In this document: in pieces, positions 57,150-64,000 of the stretch | Layout: the number at the start of each line of letters is the position of its first letter | How positions within the stretch are numbered: position 1 is the first letter of the stretch | Assembly: GCF_001751365.1 (NCBI RefSeq) | Contig: NZ_LJGT01000038.1 | Coordinates: 1,155,540 to 1,219,539 of the forward strand | DNA from: Streptomyces abyssalis | GTDB taxonomy: Bacteria > Actinomycetota > Actinomycetes > Streptomycetales > Streptomycetaceae | Length of the DNA: 64,000 nucleotides | Direction: 5' to 3' | The notes under the pieces: generated by a model | Seen by the model: only the letters and a program-made list of their open reading frames with translations | Database searches by the model: none | Told to the model about the DNA's origin: nothing | Translations under genes and position numbers: made by a program

Positions 57150-58592
57150 TCAGCCCTTCAGACGCGCCATCCAGGCCTCGACGTCCGAACTGCTGCGCGG
57201 CAGACCTGCGGAGAGATTCCGGTTGCCGTCGGCCGTGACGAGGATGTCGTCCTCGATGCGCACACCGATTCCGCGGTAGTCCTCCGGGACGGTCAGATCG
57301 TCGGGCTGGAAGTACAGTCCGGGCTCCACGGTCAGGCACATGCCGGGCTCCAGCGTGCCCTCGGCGTAGCTCTCGCGGCGTGCGGTGGCGCAGTCGTGCA
57401 CGTCCAGGCCGAGCATGTGGCCCGTGCCGTGCAGCGTCCAGCGGCGCTGCAGCCCCAGCTCCAGTACGCGTTCGACAGGGCCGTCCAGCAGCCCCCACTC
57501 CACGAGTTTCGTGGCGAGAACGCGCTGCGCCGCCAGGTGGAAGTCGAGGTATTTGGCGCCCGGTTTGACGGCGGCGATGCCCGCTTCCTGCGCCTCGTAT
57601 ACCGCGTCGTAGATCTTCCGCTGGAGCGCGGTGAAGCTGCCGCCGACGGGCAGGGTGCGTGTGACGTCGGCGGTGTAGAGGGTGTGCGTCTCGACTCCCG
57701 CGTCCAGCAGCAGCAGTTCGCCGGAGCGGACGGCGCCGTCGTTGCGAACCCAGTGCAGCGTCGTGGCGTGCGGGCCTGCCGCGCAGATCGAGCCGTAGCC
57801 GATGTCGTTGCCCTCGACGCGTGCGCGGAGGAAGAAGGTGCCCTCGATGTAGCGCTCGGAGGTGGCCTCCGCCCGGTCCAGCACCTTCACGACGTCCTCG
57901 AAGCCGCGCACCGTCGACGCGCAGGCCTTCTCCATCTCGCCGATCTCGAAGTCGTCCTTCACCAGGCGCATTTCGGAGAGGAAGACCTGGAACTCGCTGT
58001 CGCGTTCGGCGGTGACCTTGTCGGTCAGGGCTGCGTCCACGGCCGAGTCGTAGCCGCGCACCACGCGCACCGGGCCGGTCGCCGCGCGGAGTTCGCCGGT
58101 GACGTCGCGGACGTCGGCGCAGTGGATTCCGTACAGCTGCTGCGCCTCGGTGAGGCTGTGGCGGCGGCCCACCCACAGCTCGCCCTGACCGTCCAGCCAG
58201 AACTCGCCGTTCTCCCGGTTCGAGCGCGGCAGCAGGTAGAGCGTGGACTGGTGGCCGCTTCCCGCCGGGTCCGGCTCCATGACGAGTACGCCGTCCTCCG
58301 TCTGGTCCCCGGTGAGGTACGCGTACTCGACGGAGGCGCGGAAGCTGTACTCGGTGTCGTTGGAGCGGGTCTTGAGGTTGCCCGCGGGGACCACCAGCCG
58401 CTCGCCGGGGAAGCGGGCGGAGAGGCGGGCACGCCGGTCGGCCGTGTGCCCTGCCTGCGGGACGGGCTCGAGTCCGCGCAGCTCGGTGTCTGCCCAGCCG
58501 GTCTTCATGTTCTCGGCGAGCTCGTCGGAGACGGCCGGGTAGAGGCCGTTCTTCCGCTGCTTGATCGGCTGCTCGTCAGCGGATTCCGCCAC
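57150..58592 (-). CDS. pepP: Xaa-Pro aminopeptidase (M24B)
   Basis: A 480-residue aminopeptidase P that removes residues before proline. The N-terminal domain (about 1-220) is followed by the pita-bread domain with the five metal ligands: Asp in LLDAGVETHTLYTADVTR (two), His in GTGHMLGLDVHD, and Glu in LTVEPGLY and GVRIEDD. ATG at 58592 gives the standard length. The gene is flanked by phosphatases and seems monocistronic. Confidence 0.95.
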   Translation of the reverse strand: MAESADEQPIKQRKNGLYPAVSDELAENMKTGWADTELRGLEPVPQAGHTADRRARLSARFPGERLVVPAGNLKTRSNDTEYSFRASVEYAYLTGDQTEDGVLVMEPDPAGSGHQSTLYLLPRSNRENGEFWLDGQGELWVGRRHSLTEAQQLYGIHCADVRDVTGELRAATGPVRVVRGYDSAVDAALTDKVTAERDSEFQVFLSEMRLVKDDFEIGEMEKACASTVRGFEDVVKVLDRAEATSERYIEGTFFLRARVEGNDIGYGSICAAGPHATTLHWVRNDGAVRSGELLLLDAGVETHTLYTADVTRTLPVGGSFTALQRKIYDAVYEAQEAGIAAVKPGAKYLDFHLAAQRVLATKLVEWGLLDGPVERVLELGLQRRWTLHGTGHMLGLDVHDCATARRESYAEGTLEPGMCLTVEPGLYFQPDDLTVPEDYRGIGVRIEDDILVTADGNRNLSAGLPRSSSDVEAWMARLKG

Positions 58593-58819
58593 GTCTGCCT
58601 CCTGGTTCCGGTGTTCGACCGCCTTCCATCGTATGGGGGCCGGGTGGCCCGCGGAAGCCGGTCATGAGGGCCTGCGGCGGCGCCCGCGGGCGGGGCCCGC
58701 GCTCCGTACGGACGGGCGGGACGGCAGCAGCGGTCAGCCGGCTGCGAGGCAGGGGCGGACAGGCAGGGGCGGGAAGGCCGGGAGCCTCGGCGGCTCCGGG
58801 CAGGCCGGCGGGCGGCGCC

Positions 58820-60337
58820 TCAGAAGCGGGCGGCCAGCAGGACGACGTCCTCGGAGGCTCCGCCGGGCTGGCCCGGCTGTCCGTGAGCTCCCGGCTGCCC
58901 GGCCCGGCCGGGACCGGAGCCGGCGGTGTCACCGGCCGGCAGCGCCGTGTGCAGCACATGGTCGACGAGCGCCTCGGGATCTGCCCGTACGGCGGGCGGC
59001 GCGCACTCGGCGGCGGCGTGAAGGCGCGCGAACGCCCGGTCCATCTCCTCGCCCGTGCGGTGCAGCAGCCCGTCGCTGTAGAGCAGCAGCGTCTCCCCCT
59101 CGTACAGCGACAGCTCGACGCTCGGCGCCTCCCAGCAGGCCAGCATGCCCAGCGGCGCGGACAGCGTCGTCTCCACGTACTCGGTGCGGTGCTCCCCGAC
59201 GATGAGCGGGGGGCAGTGACCGGCGCCGGCGAGCAGGATGCGGCGCACGGACGGTTCGGCGTACGCGAAGAGCGCCGTGGCGGAACGGGCGGGCTCCGTC
59301 AGGCGCAGCAGCAGCTCCAGGTCGGAGAGCACGGCGACCGGATCCTCGCCCTCCATCACCGCGTACGCGCGTAGCGAGGCGCGCAGCCGCCCCATCGCCG
59401 CGACCGTGCCGGGGCCGCTGCCGGTGACGCCGCCCACGGAGAGGCCGAGTGCGCCCTCGGGAAGCGGCAGCGCGTCGTACCAGTCGCCGCCGCCCCCGGG
59501 GCCCGTCAGATGCCGTACGGCCATCGCGACGCCGGGCACGCGGGGGAGTCTGCTCGGCAGCAGCCCTTCGCGCAGAGCGCTCAGATCCGCACGCGTGCGG
59601 GCGAGTTCGAGGTGGCGGGCGATCTGCTCGCTGGCGCAGCGGAGGTAGAGGCCGAGCAGATGGCGCTGGCGTGCGGTCGGTTCGGCGGGTTCGTCGTAGA
59701 GCCAGACGGCGGCTCCGATGCGCGGGGCCTCGGCCGTGGCGATGCGGGTGGCGTAGCTGGCGGCGTAGCCGAGGCGCGCGGCGACCTCGCGGTGGCGGGG
59801 GTCGAGCGTGTCGTCGGTGGCGATGTCGGGGTGGGTGATCTCCGGGTACCCCCTGTCCTCGCCGCGGCCGGAGCCGAGGTCGGCGTCCTCGTCCGGGGTG
59901 CCGCCGGGGTCGCGCGCGCGCACGGAGTCGGCGGGCTCCGGGACGGACGGGAGGCCGTCGAGGATCCTCGCGTACGAGGAGGAGTTGCGCGGCACGGTCT
60001 CCAGCTCGCCGATGTCGGCACGGCCGAGCCCTAGGCCGATGGTGCGCTCGGGGCTTTCGCTGTCGACGGGTTCGAGTGCGACGAGGCCGCGCTGCGCCCC
60101 GACGAGAGTGGCGCCCGCGCGCAGCGTCTCGCGCAGTGCTTCATCGAGAGTGGCGGTGCCGGAGAGGCGCTCCGCGAGTTCCTGAAGGGTCGTCAGATCC
60201 GTTACCCAGCTGGCCAGGCGGTCGTGGACCGCCGCGAGCTGCTCCGTCGAAGCGTCGGAGGCAGGGGGCGCAGTCTGCGCTGGCGGAGAGATCACGGGTT
60301 TGAATCCGGCCACTTTCGACCGTTGCGGGGCGCTCAT
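58820..60337 (-). CDS. GAF-SpoIIE PP2C-family protein with a substituted metal site
   Basis: A 505-residue protein. A GAF-like sensor domain (about 35-245) precedes a SpoIIE-type phosphatase domain (about 262-500). The first Asp is kept in GGDWYDAL (283-288) and the C-terminal Asp in SEDVVLL, but the second motif, usually GDVxGHG, reads GGVTGSG (302-308): the metal-binding Asp is Gly. It may be inactive or have altered metal binding. ATG at 60337 has GGGAG 9 nt upstream. The C terminus has a Gly/Pro/Gln-rich tail before the last motif. Confidence 0.9.
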   Translation of the reverse strand: MSAPQRSKVAGFKPVISPPAQTAPPASDASTEQLAAVHDRLASWVTDLTTLQELAERLSGTATLDEALRETLRAGATLVGAQRGLVALEPVDSESPERTIGLGLGRADIGELETVPRNSSSYARILDGLPSVPEPADSVRARDPGGTPDEDADLGSGRGEDRGYPEITHPDIATDDTLDPRHREVAARLGYAASYATRIATAEAPRIGAAVWLYDEPAEPTARQRHLLGLYLRCASEQIARHLELARTRADLSALREGLLPSRLPRVPGVAMAVRHLTGPGGGGDWYDALPLPEGALGLSVGGVTGSGPGTVAAMGRLRASLRAYAVMEGEDPVAVLSDLELLLRLTEPARSATALFAYAEPSVRRILLAGAGHCPPLIVGEHRTEYVETTLSAPLGMLACWEAPSVELSLYEGETLLLYSDGLLHRTGEEMDRAFARLHAAAECAPPAVRADPEALVDHVLHTALPAGDTAGSGPGRAGQPGAHGQPGQPGGASEDVVLLAARF

Positions 60338-60951
60338 GGGAGCGTTCTCCCGCCTTGGTTCCTCTCTCTGCATTGCATCGCAAACCCCCATGTCACGCTG
60401 CTCCGCTGGCTATGCACAAGATGTACACGTAGCAGTAACGGGATGTCCAGCATCGTCCTTGCACTACGAATGGTGTCCGTGTGCTGTTGTTGACTGCAGG
60501 GGGGCGGGCCGTGGTTGCACAAGGTTGGCGTAAAATCGCCTCTGAGAGACGGCATTTGCTGTCGACTGGAGCAGCCCCGCACATCTGCTCGCTTCCTCGA
60601 CGCTGAGGAAGCGCAGGCCGGAGCATCGGCACAGCTGTCGCGGGTACGGAACCCGGTGAGGGAGCGACGCGTCTTATGCGGCAGTGGGCCTCCCCCTTTC
60701 CGGTTCGGCGGACACGCACAGCCAGCACGGCCAGCACAGGCGCAATACGAAGCGTTATCGAGGGCACCAGCACAGGTGGCGACACGGCACGCCGGAGTCA
60801 AGCGGGCGTCGCAGACCGCCGTGTTCCACGCTCGGCTTACGGAATGACCGCGGATTTTTACGCGCAGTGAGTAGTGAGTGACGTGTTGTGATGGGCTGAA
60901 CGATCTCTGTCGGGACGATCTGTTGGCGTTCACGGAAAGGAACGAGCGCAC
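60338..60951. other. 614-bp divergent intergenic region
   Basis: Lies between the GAF-SpoIIE gene (minus) and the prim-pol-like gene (plus). It is AT-richer than the surrounding sequence in 60385-60550 and 60840-60950, with a -10-like TAAAAT near 60531. No open frame has coding bias, no tRNA is seen, and no strong hairpin stands out. Its length leaves room for multiple promoters or a small RNA. Confidence 0.5.
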
Positions 60952-61746
60952 ATGCGCGAGATCCTCGGAAGGCGACGCATGAACCGGTCATCGCTGCGCA
61001 ACGCGGCGCTGCACTGTGCCACCCGCTGGGAGTGGCCCGTACTTCCCGGCGCGACTCTCACCCCTCCTTCTTCCGCCTCGTCTCCCTCTTCCGGCTCCTC
61101 CGGCAGCAGTGCGCACCCTGCCGGACAGCCGCTCTCCGCGGTCTGCTCCTGCCCCGACGCGGAGTGCGTCGTGCCCGGCGCGCACCCCTTCGACCCGGTG
61201 CTTCTGGCGGCCACCACGGACCCGCGCATGATCGGCTGGTGGTGGGCCAACAGGCCGGCGGCACCGCTGATTCTCGCCACCGGCGGCTCCGGGCCCTCCG
61301 CGCTGAGCCTGCCCGCGATCGCGGGTGCCCGTGCGCTCGCAGAGTTCGACCGGCGCGGTGAGCGCCTCGGGCCGGTCGTCGCGACGCCCACCCGCTTCAC
61401 GCTGCTCGTCGCGCCGTACGGTCTGGCGGAGCTCGGCGAGCGGCTCTACGCCCATGACTGGGTGCCGAGTTCGCTGCGCTTCCACGGCGACGGCGGCTAT
61501 GTCGCGCTGCCGCCGTCCCACACGGGCGCGGGCCGCGTGCGGTGGGAACGGGAGCCGGCGGCCGCCGACGGCCAGGACGGCGAGCCTGCCCGTAGGCGGG
61601 GCCCTTTCCGTGGCGGCTCGCGCCGCGCGCGGCGCGGCGGTCTCACGCAGGGCGTTCCGTTCCTTCCCCGTATGGAGAGCGTGCTCGACGTCCTCGTCCA
61701 GGCGAGCGCCACGGCGCCCGACTCCGGTACGAGCCTTACGTATTGA
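60952..61746 (+). CDS. Standalone prim-pol-like (bifunctional DNA primase/polymerase N-terminal) protein
   Basis: A 264-residue protein with the Prim-Pol_N pattern: RNAALHCATRWEWPVLPG at the start, then CSCPDAECVVPGAHPFDPVLLAATTDP and WWWANRPAAPLILATGG. This is the N-terminal part of bifunctional primase/polymerases, here without a helicase domain. A Ser/Pro insertion lies at about 38-60 and the C terminus is Arg-rich. GGAACGAGCGCAC precedes the ATG. A replication or repair role is inferred; no phage genes are nearby. Confidence 0.82.
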   Translation: MREILGRRRMNRSSLRNAALHCATRWEWPVLPGATLTPPSSASSPSSGSSGSSAHPAGQPLSAVCSCPDAECVVPGAHPFDPVLLAATTDPRMIGWWWANRPAAPLILATGGSGPSALSLPAIAGARALAEFDRRGERLGPVVATPTRFTLLVAPYGLAELGERLYAHDWVPSSLRFHGDGGYVALPPSHTGAGRVRWEREPAAADGQDGEPARRRGPFRGGSRRARRGGLTQGVPFLPRMESVLDVLVQASATAPDSGTSLTY

Positions 61747-61757
61747 GGCCGGTGCCG

Positions 61758-61792
61758 GCTGCCCCGCTGCGCACAGGCGCGTGCGGGGCGGC
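61758..61792 (+). terminator. Terminator hairpin after the prim-pol-like gene
   Basis: A 10-bp stem with one G:U pair (61758-61767 with 61783-61792) and a 15-nt loop starts 12 bp past the stop. Confidence 0.6.
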
Positions 61793-61983
61793 CCGTCCGC
61801 GTCACTCGTACGGGTACGAACTCGCAGGCGCTGTACGGGAAACGGGCGGCCGGGCGGGAGAGCCGGCCCCTTCCGCCCGATATGTTCGCCTCACTGTCCC
61901 CGGTCCACCCCGGCCACCTCGGCACCGTCGAGTCGAGCCGGGCAGAGCCGGTCCGCCCCTCTCCCGCCAGTGAGCCTCCCTTC

Positions 61984-62613
61984 ATGCCTCAGCAGCAGCC
62001 GCGGTGCCGTACGTCCGCGTCGGACTTCTCCCTGATCACGCTCGCCTGCACCGTCGTGCTCGCCGTCGCGCTGCCCGTCGCGGCCGCCACCGCGGGCGCT
62101 GCTCCCCCGGCGGACGGCGGTGGGGTGCCGGAGCGTGTCACGCCCTCGTCGCAGCCGTCGGACGCGCCCTCGGGTCACTCGTCGGCCCGGTCCTCGGCGG
62201 CGTCCTCGTCGTCGGCCCCGGGGTCGTCGGCCCCGGGGTCGTCGTCGCCGGGGCGACGGGGCGCGGCGGCCGGCGGCGGTGCGTCCGCGTCGTGCGGTCC
62301 CGAACTCACCTCTCCGGAAGGGCTGTCGGGGCAGACCTGCGTCCTGTCGGAGGGTGGCAGCACATGGGCGCGCACGTACTACCGGAACGGCGCCGGCTCA
62401 CCGCTGAGTGCCGCTCTCACGCTCATGCGTCCGGACGGGAGTTCGCTACGTGCCGACTGCGCGATGACGGCGGATCGTGGAACGAGTGTGTGCGAGACGC
62501 CCCGCGAGAAGACCCGCACGGGCGGCCGCGCGTATGCGGCGACGGGGGAGGCCGGCTCCGCGGACGGGGAGCGGCTGCTGCTGCGCTCCGGGAGCAACTT
62601 CCCTGCACGCTGA
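61984..62613 (+). CDS. Secreted Ser-rich protein with four cysteines
   Basis: A 209-residue protein. The signal-like N terminus (about 12-40) reads DFSLITLACTVVLAVALPVAAA, followed by a Ser/Pro/Gly-rich linker (about 45-105) and a compact domain with cysteines in SCGPEL, QTCVLSEGG, ADCAMTADR and SVCETP, which may form two disulfides. The domain is predicted to be a beta sandwich. Function unknown. ATG at 61984 is chosen because the signal peptide starts there. A hairpin follows. Confidence 0.75.
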   Translation: MPQQQPRCRTSASDFSLITLACTVVLAVALPVAAATAGAAPPADGGGVPERVTPSSQPSDAPSGHSSARSSAASSSSAPGSSAPGSSSPGRRGAAAGGGASASCGPELTSPEGLSGQTCVLSEGGSTWARTYYRNGAGSPLSAALTLMRPDGSSLRADCAMTADRGTSVCETPREKTRTGGRAYAATGEAGSADGERLLLRSGSNFPAR

Positions 62614-62673
62614 GCGAGTTGGGGAGGCGGGGTCGTCGCGCGAACGGGTGCACCGGACCCGGACATGGAAGAA

Positions 62674-62711
62674 CCCGGTCGCTGGCGACGGGGGATGCAC
62701 CAGCGACCGGG
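62674..62711 (+). terminator. Terminator hairpin after the secreted-protein gene
   Basis: A perfect 12-bp inverted repeat (CCCGGTCGCTGG at 62674-62685, complement 62700-62711) with a 14-nt loop. Confidence 0.8.
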
Positions 62712-62867
62712 CTCCTAGAAAGGTAACAAGAGATCGGCTGTTGGCAAATTCGATCGCGCAGATCCGGACGTTGATTTACCTGCCAGTATGCGCATTCAAC
62801 AGCCGTGTGTGACGCGAGTCACGGTCACACTTTCTCCCTGGGCTCCTTGCGGAACGGTCCCTTCCGG

Positions 62868-63839
62868 TCAACTCAGAGTGATCTGTCGGTTCATGAGACC
62901 GCTGCGTGCACGCCGCTCGTCCGCGGTCAGTACCGTACCGGTGGTAAGCGCCTCGCCCAGCCGTTCGTTGAACTCCGCGGCCGGCTTCTCGCAGTCCTCC
63001 GAGGTCATGCCGCTCGGCAGGTCCCACACGGGCACCACGAGACCGTGCGCGCGGAAGGAGCCGACGAGCCGCGTGTCGTCTCCGAGCGAGGACGTGCCCG
63101 CGGCGTGCAGCCGCGCGAGCGCGTCCAGCAGCTTCTCCTCCGGATGTGTCATGACCCACCGCAGGTGGTTCTTCTCCGGCGTCTCGCACCAGTACGCGCC
63201 CTGCGCGACGGAAAGACGGGCCGTCGGAATCGCGGCCGAATTGGCACGCTCCAGGGACGCAGCGACCTCACCCGTCGCACTGTCGCTCCCGTCCCCCAGC
63301 CAGAACTCGAACCCGCTGTGGACCTCCGGCGTGAACGGCGCCTTCAGATCCAGCAGATCCTGCAGCCGCGGCCCTTCGGGCCTGGGGCGTCCCGCGTCGA
63401 CGGCCGAGCCGGGTTCGGTCTCGAACGCGCGGCCAAGGGTGTCCGCGAGATCGCGGCTGATGTCACCCGAAGAGGTGTCGTTCTGCAGCCCGAGCAGCAC
63501 TTCCCCGTTGTCGCGGCGCAGCGCAGGCCATGCCATCGGCAGCACGGTGGCAAGCGTCACGGAGGGGACGCCCTCGGGCAGTCCTTCCTTGAGCGTCAGC
63601 TGCGCCGTGGCGGCGGGCACGAGTTCGCGCAGCGCGACCCAGTCGGGCTCGCCGGGCAGTCCTTCGAAGGGGCGCCGCACCAGCTCCGTGACGGCGTGCG
63701 AGGCGGCACGTCCGTGGCACGCCTTGTAGCGGCGCCCTGAACCGCAGGGGCAGGGCTCGCGTGCACCGACGACGGGAACCTCCCCGTCGACGAGTTGCGG
63801 TGCTGTCGCCTTGGGCTGGGGGCGGCGCTTCTTGGCCAT
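62868..63839 (-). CDS. DUF5926-like protein with N-terminal SEC-C zinc motif
   Basis: A 323-residue protein. A basic N terminus (MAKKRRPQPKATA) is followed by a SEC-C motif CPCGSGRRYKACHG with Cys30, Cys32, Cys41 and His42, as at the C terminus of SecA, which binds zinc. The rest (about 60-323) is an uncharacterised domain found in actinobacteria. SEC-C motifs often bind ribosomes or SecB. ATG at 63839 is chosen as the basic start is well conserved. Confidence 0.85.
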   Translation of the reverse strand: MAKKRRPQPKATAPQLVDGEVPVVGAREPCPCGSGRRYKACHGRAASHAVTELVRRPFEGLPGEPDWVALRELVPAATAQLTLKEGLPEGVPSVTLATVLPMAWPALRRDNGEVLLGLQNDTSSGDISRDLADTLGRAFETEPGSAVDAGRPRPEGPRLQDLLDLKAPFTPEVHSGFEFWLGDGSDSATGEVAASLERANSAAIPTARLSVAQGAYWCETPEKNHLRWVMTHPEEKLLDALARLHAAGTSSLGDDTRLVGSFRAHGLVVPVWDLPSGMTSEDCEKPAAEFNERLGEALTTGTVLTADERRARSGLMNRQITLS

Positions 63840-64000
63840 GGGGTGCGGTTCTCCAGGTCTCGGTGGGAACGCCTGCTCAGGGATCCGGTGGGGCACCGGA
63901 CCGTTCGGCAGTCCGTCCGCTCGGTCTGTTCGTCTGCTCGGTCGGCAGACCTGTCAGGGCTGTTGGGCCGTCGGGCCTGCCGGATCTGTCGGGTCTGCTC
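63840..64000. other. Region upstream of the SEC-C gene
   Basis: The last 161 bases hold the promoter region of the SEC-C gene (minus) and a low-complexity stretch of CGGTCTGTTCGTCTG-type repeats from about 63905 on. No gene is supported. Confidence 0.4.

Overview
This is a stretch of very GC-rich actinobacterial chromosome, almost certainly from Streptomyces or a close relative. The evidence is strong third-position G/C codon bias, frequent GTG starts, a fused CydCD, the gene order cydA-cydB-cydCD, the pheA-serS-HAD group beside a DyP peroxidase/CopCD/PCuAC/Sco copper set, F420-type and PspAB/HtpX genes, and Streptomyces-type Rex and TPP control sites. There are no insertion sequences, CRISPR arrays or rRNA genes. 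Calls come from reading motifs and gene context; no database search was run. || 1-3.2 kb: the tail of an extracellular-type protein, a tRNA terminator, and the isolated 3' half of a tRNA-Ser gene (minus strand), which looks like the scar of a site-specific integration. Beyond it lie a GNAT acetyltransferase, a His-rich cation-diffusion transporter with two palindromes in its promoter, and an MTB12-like lipoprotein. 3.4-5.5 kb: thiC with its TPP riboswitch and terminator. 5.5-12.3 kb: a YibE/F membrane protein with a 13-histidine tail, small membrane proteins, a cupin, and a coupled low-molecular-weight phosphatase / fructosamine-kinase / gamma-family PLP enzyme run that suggests protein deglycation. 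12.6-15.3 kb: a metallophosphatase and a LacI regulator. || 15.7-24.5 kb: a HisC-like aminotransferase, then cydA-cydB-cydCD (cytochrome bd oxidase and its assembly exporter) behind a near-perfect Rex operator. The cydCD 3' end overlaps a convergent HAD phosphatase by 167 bp. 24.5-33.3 kb: a DUF1398 gene and a marR gene sharing a perfect palindromic operator, a luciferase-like oxidoreductase, htpX-pspAB, an Fe-S type photolyase, and an EphD-like hydrolase/SDR fusion coupled to a MerR regulator. 33.6-37.4 kb: a two-ATPase, two-permease ABC operon with two duplicated, overlapping mini-ORFs between its halves, closed by a 48-bp perfect palindrome. || 37.5-41.3 kb: pheA, a 590-bp spacer holding six DnaA-box-like sites, then serS and a coupled HAD phosphatase. 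41.3-48.2 kb: a UvrA-like ABC protein, a VOC protein, AraC, an SGNH hydrolase, a WYL regulator and a TIGR03086 protein. 48.4-55.2 kb: the copper/heme set (DtpA-type peroxidase, CopC-CopD fusion, PCuAC lipoprotein, Sco, YcnI, His-rich membrane protein). 55.4-63.9 kb: an RsbW-like ATPase, two SpoIIE-type phosphatases (one lacking a metal-binding Asp), PepP, a standalone prim-pol-like protein, a secreted protein and a SEC-C protein. || Control is dense throughout: repeated GTGA/ATGA stop-start overlaps, several start codons 6-7 nt from a -10-like hexamer (probably leaderless), and a dispersed G/C-tract palindrome that has also entered reading frames.
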